Of a stretch of DNA of 64,000 bases, positions 39,209-47,518 are shown one piece after another; positions within the stretch are counted from its first letter, which is position 1; every line of letters begins with the position of its first letter. Below the pieces are notes generated by a model. The model was not told where the DNA came from. It ran no database searches and saw nothing but the letters and a program-made list of their open reading frames with translations. Origin of the DNA: Parvibaculum sp046297875 (GTDB taxonomy: Bacteria > Pseudomonadota > Alphaproteobacteria > Parvibaculales > Parvibaculaceae). The position numbers were made by a program, and so were the translations under genes. The stretch covers positions 930,001-994,000 of the forward strand of contig NZ_JBKBHD010000001.1 in assembly GCF_046297875.1 (NCBI RefSeq), in the 5' to 3' direction.

Positions 39209-41899
39209 TCAGTGATCTCCGACAAGAACCTCGCGCTTGCCCTGATGATTGGGCGGGCTCACCACGCCTTGTTCTTCCATAAGTTCGATCAGGCGCGCGG
39301 CGCGATTATAGCCGATCTGCAGGCGGCGCTGGATGTAGCTGGTCGAGGCGCGCTTGTCGCGCGCGACTATTGCCACAGCCTTGTCATAGAGATCGTCGCC
39401 GGTGCTGCCGCCGCTATCGAAGGCGAAGGGATCGTCGCCGCTTTCTTCCTCGGCAGTGATGGCTTCGAGATATTCAGGCACGCCCTGCTTCTTCAGGAAG
39501 GTGACGATCTTTTCCACTTCCTCGTCCGACACGAAGGGACCGTGCACACGGCGGATGCGGCCGCCGCCGGCCATGTAGAGCATGTCGCCTTGCCCCAGCA
39601 ATTGTTCGGCGCCCTGTTCGCCGAGAATGGTTCGGCTGTCGATCTTCGATGTCACCTGGAAGGAAATGCGGGTCGGGAAGTTCGCCTTGATTGTGCCGGT
39701 GATGACGTCGACGGAGGGGCGCTGCGTTGCCGTCACGATATGGATGCCGGCGGCGCGCGCCATCTGCGCAAGGCGCTGCACGGCGGCCTCGATTTCCTTT
39801 CCCGCGACCATCATCAGGTCCGCCATCTCGTCGACGATGACGACGATGAAGGGCATGGGCGAAAGGTCCATCTCCTCTTCTTCGTAGATCGCCTCGCCGG
39901 TTTCCTTGTCGAAGCCCGTCTGCACGGTGCGCACCAGCACTTCGCCGCGCTCATTCGCCTCGACCACGCGTGTGTTGTAGCCGTCGATGTTCCGTACACC
40001 AACTTTCGACATCTTGCGGTAGCGGTCTTCCATCTCCTTCACCACCCATTTCAGCGCGACGACCGCCTTCTTGGGTTCGGTAACGACGGGGGCGAGAAGA
40101 TGCGGGATGCCGTCATAGACGGAGAGTTCGAGCATCTTCGGGTCGATCATGATGAGCTTGCACTGCTCGGGCGAGAGCCGGTAGAGCAGCGACAGGATCA
40201 TCGTGTTGATGCCAACGGACTTGCCCGAGCCCGTGGTGCCCGCGATCAGGAGATGCGGCATCCGCGCGAGATCGGAGAGCACGGGCTCGCCGCCGATATT
40301 CTTGCCGAGCGCCAGCGTCAGTTTCGAGCTTGAATTCTCGTAGTCCTGCGTCTCCAGAAGTTCGCGCAGATAGACCGTCTCGCGCCGCGCATTGGGCAGT
40401 TCGATGCCGATGGCATTGCGCCCCGGCACGACGGCGACACGGGCCGAGACCGCGCTCATCGAGCGGGCGATGTCGTCGGCAAGCGAGATCACGCGCGACG
40501 ACTTGATGCCGGGCGCGGGTTCGAGTTCGTAAAGCGTGACGACGGGGCCGGGGCGCACCGAAATGATTTCGCCGCGAATGCCGAAATCGTCGAGCACGGA
40601 TTCGAGAAGCCTCGCATTCTGCTGCAGTGCTTCGTCGGTGAGTTGTGTCGCGACGCTGGTTGTCGGCTTCGGTTTGGTGAGCAGGCTCAAGGGCGGCAAT
40701 TGGTAGTCGCCTGCCGGTTCGAGCGGCAGTTTCGGCTGCGCCTCGCGCGCGGCGCGCTTCGAGGGTTTCACGGGCTTTGTAGTGGAGCGGTTGACGCGCG
40801 GCGCGGGGCGGTCGGACCAGGTGGGTTCGACGCGCTCTTCCGGCGCGGGCCTTTCGCGGCGGCGGGCGGGGCGGGCTTCCGCCTCCTCGTCCTCGCCGCG
40901 GCGGCCGAAGCTGCCGAGGCGGCCCTGCCGTGCGGCTTCGATTTCATCGGGGTCGAGCGGGGCATAGTCGCCGCGCTTCAGAACGCGGTCGCGCCAGTCG
41001 CCCAGCGTGTCGCCGATCGTCCATGCGATGATGCGAAGGCGGCTCGGCTCGACATCGGGGCGATGCGGCCGGGGCGCTGCGGCCACGGCTGCGCCGCCGC
41101 GGCGCGCGCGGGTGCCGCCGGGATAGCGCCGTTCGGTTTCCTCTTCCTCATCGCTTTCGCGGCCGAGCTTCGCCTTCACCCATTGCGCGGCTTTGCGAAT
41201 GTCGGCAATCGAGGTGTCGGTTGCAAAGAGGATCAGGAACAGGGCGATCGGGGCGGCGATGAGCGCTGTCAGCGTGTAGGCGGCATTGGCGCCTGCCAGC
41301 GGTGCAAAGACGCTGAGGCCAAGCGCCGCCAGCGCCTGGCCGAGAACGCCGCCAAGGCCAAGCGGCAAGGGCCAGAAGGTGAAATGCGGCAGCGCGCCGA
41401 AAAAGGCGGCGGCGGCAAGCGTGCCCGCGAGCCAGGCAGCGACGCGGAAAACGATGTGGCTCACGCGGCGATGCGAAAAGGCGCGCAGGCCCCAGACGAA
41501 AACCGGCAGCAGCAGAAACAGGCAGGCAAGGCCGAGCGTCTGCAGCAGGATGTCGGCGGTATAGGCGCCGGGCAGGCCCATCCAGTTCGATGCCGGCCGC
41601 GTTGTCGCATTGTTGAGGCTCGGATCGTCGAGCGACCAGCTCATCACGCCGAGAAGGCCGAACAGCGCAACGCCCATCAGCACGACGCCCGCACCCTCGA
41701 CGAGACGGCGCGTAACGAAGTCGCTTGCCGCCGGTGGCAGCCAGGTCAGCGGATTGACGATCCACTTCCTCACGCGATCCGTCCTCCGATCGGCTCTCGC
41801 CGTCTGCTTCCGGGGCGCCGGTCCCGGCTTCTTGCCGCCGGTCTTTCGCGCCTTCCCGGTCTTTGCGCTGCGGCTACCCTTCGCCGATGCGCCGATCAC
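39209..41899 (-). CDS. ftsK: DNA translocase FtsK
   Basis: This 896-aa protein pumps chromosome ends apart at division. The N-terminus holds a basic start, four hydrophobic segments (about residues 70-230), a variable Arg/Pro-rich linker (about 240-390), and the motor domain with Walker A GTTGSGKSVGINTM near 558, Walker B IVVIVDEMADLMM and the gamma DNA-reading domain at the end (LYDKAVAIVARDKRASTSYI, QRRLQIGYNRAARLIELME). The start is a GTG overlapping the stop of the upstream aminotransferase as GTGA. Confidence 0.97.
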   Translation of the reverse strand: MIGASAKGSRSAKTGKARKTGGKKPGPAPRKQTARADRRTDRVRKWIVNPLTWLPPAASDFVTRRLVEGAGVVLMGVALFGLLGVMSWSLDDPSLNNATTRPASNWMGLPGAYTADILLQTLGLACLFLLLPVFVWGLRAFSHRRVSHIVFRVAAWLAGTLAAAAFFGALPHFTFWPLPLGLGGVLGQALAALGLSVFAPLAGANAAYTLTALIAAPIALFLILFATDTSIADIRKAAQWVKAKLGRESDEEEETERRYPGGTRARRGGAAVAAAPRPHRPDVEPSRLRIIAWTIGDTLGDWRDRVLKRGDYAPLDPDEIEAARQGRLGSFGRRGEDEEAEARPARRRERPAPEERVEPTWSDRPAPRVNRSTTKPVKPSKRAAREAQPKLPLEPAGDYQLPPLSLLTKPKPTTSVATQLTDEALQQNARLLESVLDDFGIRGEIISVRPGPVVTLYELEPAPGIKSSRVISLADDIARSMSAVSARVAVVPGRNAIGIELPNARRETVYLRELLETQDYENSSSKLTLALGKNIGGEPVLSDLARMPHLLIAGTTGSGKSVGINTMILSLLYRLSPEQCKLIMIDPKMLELSVYDGIPHLLAPVVTEPKKAVVALKWVVKEMEDRYRKMSKVGVRNIDGYNTRVVEANERGEVLVRTVQTGFDKETGEAIYEEEEMDLSPMPFIVVIVDEMADLMMVAGKEIEAAVQRLAQMARAAGIHIVTATQRPSVDVITGTIKANFPTRISFQVTSKIDSRTILGEQGAEQLLGQGDMLYMAGGGRIRRVHGPFVSDEEVEKIVTFLKKQGVPEYLEAITAEEESGDDPFAFDSGGSTGDDLYDKAVAIVARDKRASTSYIQRRLQIGYNRAARLIELMEEQGVVSPPNHQGKREVLVGDH

Positions 41900-43140
41900 A
41901 GCGCCTCCGCCATGCGCGACAGCGCTTCTTCGGTTTCCGTCTCGCTGCCGACAAGCGCGACGCGAATATAGGCCCGGCCCGGATTGCCGCCCGGTCCATA
42001 GGGTGAATCTTCGCGCGAGAGATAGGCTCCCGGCAACACTTTCACGCCGGCCTTCGCCCAGAGTTCGTGCGCGGCCTTTTCGCCATCGCCGACATCGAGC
42101 CAGAGGAAGAAGCCGCCGGCGGGACGGTAGAAGCCGAAGCGATTGCCGAGTATGCGTTCGGCCGCGGTGATTTTCGCGCGGTAGAGATCGCGGTTCGCCG
42201 CCGCATGCCCGTCGTCGTTCCAGCAGGCGGCAGACGCCGCCATCAGCGGCAGCGGCACTTGCGGGCCTGCAATGTTGCGGAAATTGCGGAAGCGTTGCAT
42301 CAGCGCCTTTTCACCGGCGCAGAAGCCGGAGCGCAGCCCCGGCAGGCTCGAGCGCTTCGAGAGCGAATGGAAGATGATGATATTGGCGAAGGGGTCTCCG
42401 CCTTTTCCGTTGTCCCGGCCATCATGGATCGCGAGCGCGGCCTGAAGCGCACCGGCAGGCGGCTCGCGGTCATAGATGTCGGCGTAGCATTCGTCGATCG
42501 CGAGCGTGATGTTGTGGCGCCTGGCGAGCGCGATGAGGCCCTTCAGATAGTCGAGGCTTGCGACCGAGCCCTGCGGGTTTGCCGGGCTGCAGAAATAGAT
42601 CATCGCGGTGCGCGCCAGCAGCTCCTCGGGCAGCGCCTCGAAATCGGGCATGAAGCCATTGTCGCGCGTTGCGGCGATGTAGACGGGCTCGGCGCCCGCG
42701 GCCAGCGCCGCAGCCGCATAGCATTGATAGAACGGGTTGGGCATCAGGATCGCCGGGCGCCTGCCTGCCTTTTCAGGCGGCGTCGCCACCTGCGCGATCA
42801 GGAACAGCGCCTCGCGGGTGCCGTTCACGGGCAGGATCTGGTGGTCCGGATCGAGGTCACGGTCCTTGCCGATATGTTCCGCGATGCCAAAGCGCCGCCC
42901 GAGCCAGCCCGCCGCCGCATGGCGGAAGACCTCGGTGCCGATGATCGGCGGATATTTGCCGAAAGAGGCTGCATTCCGCGCGATTTCCTCGGTCACGAAG
43001 GCGGGAAAGGCGTGTTGCGGCTCGCCCAGCGACATGATGAGCGGCGAATTGCCGGGCTCCACACCCTCGATTAGCGCATTCAGGCGCGGAAAGGGGCTGT
43101 CCGGCAGCCCTTCGAAGCGTGAGATGTCGCTCGCTGTCAT
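41896..43140 (-). CDS. Class I/II aminotransferase (DapC-like)
   Basis: This 414-aa PLP enzyme has LPVNGTREALFLIAQ, MPNPFYQCYAAAALAAGAEP, YFCSPANPQGSVAS and the PLP-lysine motif FHSLSKRSSLPGLRSGF. It resembles succinyldiaminopimelate transaminases (DapC) that replace DapC/ArgD for lysine and peptidoglycan synthesis in alphaproteobacteria. The exact substrate is not certain. ATG 43140 begins MTASDISRFEGLPDSPFPRL; the frame extends to 43194 without support. It overlaps ftsK by 4 nt. Confidence 0.87.
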   Translation of the reverse strand: MTASDISRFEGLPDSPFPRLNALIEGVEPGNSPLIMSLGEPQHAFPAFVTEEIARNAASFGKYPPIIGTEVFRHAAAGWLGRRFGIAEHIGKDRDLDPDHQILPVNGTREALFLIAQVATPPEKAGRRPAILMPNPFYQCYAAAALAAGAEPVYIAATRDNGFMPDFEALPEELLARTAMIYFCSPANPQGSVASLDYLKGLIALARRHNITLAIDECYADIYDREPPAGALQAALAIHDGRDNGKGGDPFANIIIFHSLSKRSSLPGLRSGFCAGEKALMQRFRNFRNIAGPQVPLPLMAASAACWNDDGHAAANRDLYRAKITAAERILGNRFGFYRPAGGFFLWLDVGDGEKAAHELWAKAGVKVLPGAYLSREDSPYGPGGNPGRAYIRVALVGSETETEEALSRMAEAL

Positions 43141-43233
43141 GGGGATCGCGCTAAGTCCTGTGGCGCTCGGGCAGGTGCGCCACAAGATACGCACGGACCC
43201 GGTAAAGAGATCGGCGCGATCTTAACCATGGGC

Positions 43234-43267
43234 GGCGAAGCGGTCCAGTGCTCCGGACCGCTTCGCC
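43234..43267. other. Long perfect hairpin downstream of amt
   Basis: GGCGAAGCGGTCC (43234-43246) pairs perfectly with GGACCGCTTCGCC (43255-43267) across an 8-nt loop: 13 base pairs. There is no T-run on either strand, so it is not a classic terminator; it might slow or protect an RNA end between amt and the aminotransferase. Confidence 0.6.
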
Positions 43268-43297
43268 CAGTGGAAAAAGCTGTGGAATTCCCGCGCC

Positions 43298-43306
43298 TTA
43301 TCCACA
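43298..43306 (+). promoter_or_regulatory. Perfect DnaA box in an AT-rich spacer
   Basis: TTATCCACA equals the consensus strong DnaA box. The following 60 nt (43300-43360) are AT-rich with ATATTTAA and two GTTAAC-like motifs. One box does not make an origin; it could titrate DnaA or regulate nearby genes. Confidence 0.5.
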
Positions 43307-43383
43307 AAATTGGAAGCAAATATTTAACGGCGCGTTAACAAAACCGTTATGGGCTGCTTCTGCTCCTGCGGTGCGGGCTCTCC

Positions 43384-44640
43384 TCAGCGTTGCGGAATCT
43401 CGGATTCCGGGTTGGCGCCGATATTGTGGATCGACAGGTCGGCGCCGCGATGTTCCTCCTCCGGCGTGAGGCGGATGCCGGTCACGACCTTCAGAAGCCC
43501 ATAGACCGCAAAGCCCGCAACCGCTGCATAGGTGACGCCCGCGAGCGAGCCGACAAGCTGGCTCATGAAGCTGACGCCGCCAAGGCCGCCGAGTTCGGTG
43601 AGGCCGAAAATGCCCGCCGCGATGCCGCCCCAGAGGCCGCAAAGCCCGTGCAGCGGCCAGACGCCCAGCACGTCGTCGATCTTGAAGCGGCGCTGGCAGA
43701 GGTCGAACATGACGACGAATAGAGCGCCCGCGACCGCGCCGACCACGAAGGAGCCGGCGGGGTGCATGATGTTCGAGCCGGCGCAGACGGCGACGAGGCC
43801 GGCCAGCGCGCCGTTATGGATGAAGCCGGGGTCGTTCTTGCCGATGACCAGCGCGGCGAGAATGCCGCCGCCCATGGCCAGCAGCGAGTTCATCGCGACG
43901 AGGCCCGACACGTCTTCAAGGGCCTGGGCGGAAACGACGTTGAAGCCGAACCAGCCGATGCAGAGCAGCCAGGAGCCGAGCGCGAGCCAGGGGATCGAGG
44001 AGGGCGGAAAGCCGACCAGCTTGCCGTCCTTGGTGTAACGGCCCTGACGCTGGCCAAGCAGGATGACGGCCGCGAAGGCCAGCCAGCCGCCGACGCCATG
44101 CACCACGATCGAACCCGCGAAGTCGTTAAAGGGTGCGCCGAAAGTCGCTTCAAGCCAGTCCTGGAAGCCGAAATTGCCGTTCCAGACGAGGCCCTCATAG
44201 AAGGGATAGACGAGGCCGACGATGATCGCGGTCGCGGCCGCCTGCGGCCAGAAGCGGGCGCGCTCGGCAATACCGCCCGAGATGATCGCGGGGATCGCGG
44301 CGGCAAAGGTGAGGAGGAAGAAGAACTTCACGAGATCGAGGCCCTGCGGGGCAAACTCGACGCCTTCCATCGTTTCCGCACCGCTCAGAACGGCGGCGCT
44401 GACGAAGAAGGTGACGCCATAGGCGACCATGTAGCCGATCAGGAAATAGGAGACGGTCGAGACAGCGAAGTCCGCAAGGATCTTCACCAGCGCATTGACC
44501 TGGTTCTTGTGGCGCACCGTGCCGACCTCGAGGAACGCGAAGCCCGAATGCATCGCGAAGACGAGGATGGCGCCCATGAGGATGAAAAACACATCGCCGC
44601 CCGCGCCGAGGCCGACGGCCGCAGTCTCAATCTCTTCCAT
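43384..44640 (-). CDS. amt: Ammonium transporter, second copy
   Basis: This 418-aa Amt/MEP channel has about eleven membrane segments, with FAMHSGFAFLEVGTVRHKNQ at the N-terminus, GSIVVHGVGGWLAFAAV, GWFGFNVVSAQ and the C-terminal DDVLGVWPLHGLCGLWGGI carrying the pore histidine. It starts without a cleavable signal. An AAGGGAGAT ribosome site precedes the ATG. It follows the glnK-amt operon but is separated by a terminator and 447 nt, so it likely has its own promoter. It differs clearly from the other amt, so it is not a recent copy. Confidence 0.94.
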   Translation of the reverse strand: MEEIETAAVGLGAGGDVFFILMGAILVFAMHSGFAFLEVGTVRHKNQVNALVKILADFAVSTVSYFLIGYMVAYGVTFFVSAAVLSGAETMEGVEFAPQGLDLVKFFFLLTFAAAIPAIISGGIAERARFWPQAAATAIIVGLVYPFYEGLVWNGNFGFQDWLEATFGAPFNDFAGSIVVHGVGGWLAFAAVILLGQRQGRYTKDGKLVGFPPSSIPWLALGSWLLCIGWFGFNVVSAQALEDVSGLVAMNSLLAMGGGILAALVIGKNDPGFIHNGALAGLVAVCAGSNIMHPAGSFVVGAVAGALFVVMFDLCQRRFKIDDVLGVWPLHGLCGLWGGIAAGIFGLTELGGLGGVSFMSQLVGSLAGVTYAAVAGFAVYGLLKVVTGIRLTPEEEHRGADLSIHNIGANPESEIPQR

Positions 44641-45087
44641 GAAGGATCTCCCTTTATTGCCACCGATCCGCCCGGCATTGCCTGCCGGTACGGATGCCGG
44701 CCGCCTGTTGCTCCCCCAATGGGCATGCGGCCTGATTATTCAGCGATCTGCATAATCAATATGCATGCCACTGATGCGGGCAGCCGGGAGTGCTTTAGGA
44801 TCATGGGGTTAGGGAAAGTCTGTCAATCCGGCGGGCGCCAATGCAGTTCCGCCTGCACAGGGAATGACCCTTGTTTCGAGGCAAATGGATTAATTCTTGT
44901 GCAGCCGGAAAATCTGCCGCCGGAATGAGCGGGCCGGCCCGGCTGATGACCAAGCCCATAAAAAGAGCCCGCGGAGGGGATCCGCGGGCTCAAGTGATGC
45001 TGACCGGTCCCGGAAGTGGTGGCGTGGGCCGGTCAGCCGTGGGAGGGAGCGGGGCCCCGAGGAAAGGGCCCCGCCCGGAGAGATCAG
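44641..45087. other. Intergenic region between the two amt genes
   Basis: 447 nt without a supported gene. The right end holds the terminator of the glnK-amt operon (44960-44991). The left part should carry the promoter of the second amt; I see no convincing sigma-54 site. Confidence 0.5.
44960..44991 (-). terminator. Rho-independent terminator of the glnK-amt operon
   Basis: On the minus strand GAGCCCGCGGA pairs with TCCGCGGGCTC (11 bp, 44965-44975 with 44981-44991), followed by TTTTTAT. It lies 97 nt after the amt stop at 45088. Confidence 0.88.
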
Positions 45088-46428
45088 TTAGCGGCTGAAC
45101 TCGGGATAGGCTTCGACACCGATTTCCGCCTTGTCGAGGCCCATCATCTCTTCCTCTTCCGAGCAGCGGATGCCGATCGTGAAGCGGAGCGCCAGCCAGA
45201 GCACGAGGCTCGTCACGGCGACGAAGATGCCGATGGAGATCACGCCGGTCGCCTGAATGGCGAAGCTCGTATCGGCATTGGTCAGCGGCACGGCCATCGT
45301 GCCCCAGATGCCGGCGAAGAGGTGGACCGGGATCGCGCCCACCACGTCGTCGATGTGGAGCTTGTCGAGGAGCGGCACCGTGAGAACCACGATCACGCCG
45401 CCGACGGCGCCGATGCCGAGAGCCCAGCCAAGCGTCGGCGTGAGCGGTTCGGCGGTGATGGCGACGAGACCGGCCAGAGCGCCGTTGAGCGCCATGGTGA
45501 TGTCGACCTTCTTGTAGAGGAGCTGCGTCAGGATCATCGCGGCGACCACGCCACCGGCGGCGGAAATCGTCGTGTTGATGAAGATCGTCGACACGGCCTG
45601 TGCGTCGGCAATCGTGCCGAGCGCGAGCTGGGAGGCGCCGTTGAAGCCGAACCAGCCGAGCCAGAGGATGAAGGTGCCGAGCGTGGCGAGCGGCATGGAC
45701 GAGCCGGGGAGCGGGTTCACGCCGCCGCCCTTGATATACTTGCCGATGCGGGGCCCGAGAATGATCGCGCCCATGAGCGCGGCCCAGCCGCCCGTGGAGT
45801 GCACGATGGTCGAACCGGCGAAGTCGGAGAAGCCCATTTCGCTGAGCCAGCCGCCGCCCCACTGCCAGGCGCCCTGGATCGGATAGATGACGCCGGTGAG
45901 CACGACCGTGAAGACGAGGAACGGCCAGAGCTTGATGCGCTCGGCGAGCGTGCCGGACACGATCGAGGCCGCGGTCGCGACGAAGACCATCTGGAAGAAC
46001 CAGTCGGAGGCCGCCGCATAGCCGGTGCCGTCTTCGGCAACGCCGCCCGAATCGTCCACGCCCCAGAGCGAGAGCGAGCCGAACCAGCCGCCATCGACGC
46101 CGTCATACATCAGGTTGTAGCCGACGAGGTAGTACATGATGCCGGCAATGGAGAAGAGCCCGATATTTTTCGTGCACTGCATGGCGACGTTCTTGGAGCG
46201 GACAAGGCCCGCTTCGAGCATCGCAAAGCCTGCCGCCATCCACATGACGAGGAAACCGCCGATGAGGAAGAGCAGCGTGTTGAAAATATATGCCGTTTCC
46301 GGCGCGGTGAGAGTGAAGGCCTCTTCGGCCACCTCTTCGATTTCCTGCGCGAAGGCGGGCGCCGTCATGGCCAGCATGGCCATGCCCGCAAGTCCCGCCA
46401 GGCGTGTGTATCGTCCAGTCTTGGTCAT
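45088..46428 (-). CDS. amtB: Ammonium transporter with signal peptide
   Basis: This 446-aa Amt channel has a cleavable signal (MTKTGRYTRLAGLAGMAMLA, cleavage after APAFA) as in AmtB, followed by about eleven membrane helices. FAMLEAGLVRSKNV, STIVHSTGGWAALMGAI, LGWFGFNGASQ and DDVVGAIPVHLFAGIWGTM give the ammonium pathway and pore histidines. It is cotranscribed downstream of glnK (62 nt between stop and start), the universal GlnK-AmtB pairing in which PII blocks the channel. An AGAGAGGAA site precedes the ATG. Confidence 0.96.
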   Translation of the reverse strand: MTKTGRYTRLAGLAGMAMLAMTAPAFAQEIEEVAEEAFTLTAPETAYIFNTLLFLIGGFLVMWMAAGFAMLEAGLVRSKNVAMQCTKNIGLFSIAGIMYYLVGYNLMYDGVDGGWFGSLSLWGVDDSGGVAEDGTGYAAASDWFFQMVFVATAASIVSGTLAERIKLWPFLVFTVVLTGVIYPIQGAWQWGGGWLSEMGFSDFAGSTIVHSTGGWAALMGAIILGPRIGKYIKGGGVNPLPGSSMPLATLGTFILWLGWFGFNGASQLALGTIADAQAVSTIFINTTISAAGGVVAAMILTQLLYKKVDITMALNGALAGLVAITAEPLTPTLGWALGIGAVGGVIVVLTVPLLDKLHIDDVVGAIPVHLFAGIWGTMAVPLTNADTSFAIQATGVISIGIFVAVTSLVLWLALRFTIGIRCSEEEEMMGLDKAEIGVEAYPEFSR

Positions 46429-46490
46429 AGTTCCTCTCTCATTCGAGGGTTGCCTTCCCCATTAACGGAGAGCTTCGATCCGTGTAGGGA

Positions 46491-46829
46491 TCAAAGCGCT
46501 TCTGCGTCCGTTTCGCCGGTGCGGATACGCAGCACCTGCTCGACGGAAATCACGAAAATCTTGCCGTCGCCGATCTGGCCGGTCTTGGCCGCACCGCTGA
46601 TGGCGGAGACGACGCTGTCGACCTGATCGGTGGCGACGACGACTTCAATCTTGAGCTTCGGCAGGAAGTTCACCGCGTATTCCGCGCCGCGATAAATTTC
46701 GGTCTGGCCCTTCTGGCGGCCGTAACCCTTTACTTCGGTCACCGTCAGACCCTGGACGCCGATTGTGGTCAGTGCTTCGCGCACTTCATCCAGTTTGAAT
46801 GGCTTGATGATCGCCATGACGAGCTTCAT
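46491..46829 (-). CDS. glnK: Nitrogen regulatory protein PII (GlnK)
   Basis: This 112-aa PII protein senses 2-oxoglutarate and ATP/ADP and gates AmtB. The T-loop has the uridylylated Tyr51 in EIYRGAEYAVNF, and the C-terminal GDGKIFVISVEQVLRIRTGE is the PII signature. ATG 46829 (MKLVMAIIKPFKL) is standard and has AGAGGAA upstream; a longer frame to 46883 is not supported. Its pairing with amtB argues for GlnK rather than GlnB. A weak sigma-54-like sequence lies about 120 nt upstream. Confidence 0.95.
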   Translation of the reverse strand: MKLVMAIIKPFKLDEVREALTTIGVQGLTVTEVKGYGRQKGQTEIYRGAEYAVNFLPKLKIEVVVATDQVDSVVSAISGAAKTGQIGDGKIFVISVEQVLRIRTGETDAEAL

Positions 46830-47518
46830 ATGAGTTTCCTCTTTTTCTGTCGCCGGGGGCCCCTCTCGGCACCGGCGTCTCATCGCTCCTGTCTCCGAAC
46901 ATCGCCATGCCGGTTACGCCCGGACGGGAGCAAGCGCCGTTGCGGTTTCAAGAACCGTGCCGCGCAAGACGACCTTGGCGAGTACGGAAAAAGCGGCTGA
47001 ATCCTGCCGGTCGCGGGCAGATGTTGTGGCGCGTGTGCGGCTGTGGCGGAGGCGCTGCCCGGCGGATGGCGGCGCTATGCACAAAATCTAAGCATGGCCG
47101 CAGCACGATGATCCGGCCACGGATGAACCGGCATACGCTGCGGGAATCGGCGCTTTCCTGGCGCGGGCTCGGCAGCGGGCCGGCACCGGGCGATGGCAGG
47201 CGAGGGGACGAAAGGCCCGATCAGGAGGTGATCGGGTGGAATCCCGCTGGATATGCACAATATTTAATCATATAAGATCATTTGATTAAAGAATAGGCAT
47301 TTTGGCCCTTGCGGTTTGGGCGGAACGAGCCCGGAGGCGAGGGCAGGGCCGATCCCCTTCGCTTTCTCCCGGTGCGTTCTGCGGTCGCTTTTGAGGGAGG
47401 GGGTGGGTTTTCCGCCCATTGTCCATGAGCTAGAGTTTTTCAACAAAAAGGCGGAGGGCAACTCCGCATAAGAGGCAGGCGCCGCGCGGGGCGCGCATAG
47501 CAAGGGACGGGGAGGTCC
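46830..47518. other. Intergenic region upstream of glnK and the PQQ dehydrogenase
   Basis: 689 nt shared by two divergent promoters. A 16-nt motif (TATGCACAAAATCTAA at 47076-47091) recurs as TATGCACAATATTTAA at 47252-47267, 14 of 16 identical, and the latter leads into an AT-rich block with the dyad TTAATCA/TGATTAA (47264-47289). On the minus strand 46962-46947 reads CGGCACG-N4-TTGAA, a poor match to sigma-54. No gene is supported. Confidence 0.5.

Noticed and set aside
43298..43306. Replication origin
   Set aside because: A single DnaA box in about 180 nt of AT-rich spacer is not enough; no box cluster or replication gene is adjacent.
46947..46962. Sigma-54 promoter upstream of glnK
   Set aside because: CGGCACG-N4-TTGAA lacks the critical GC at -12; too weak to list as a promoter although the context would suit one.
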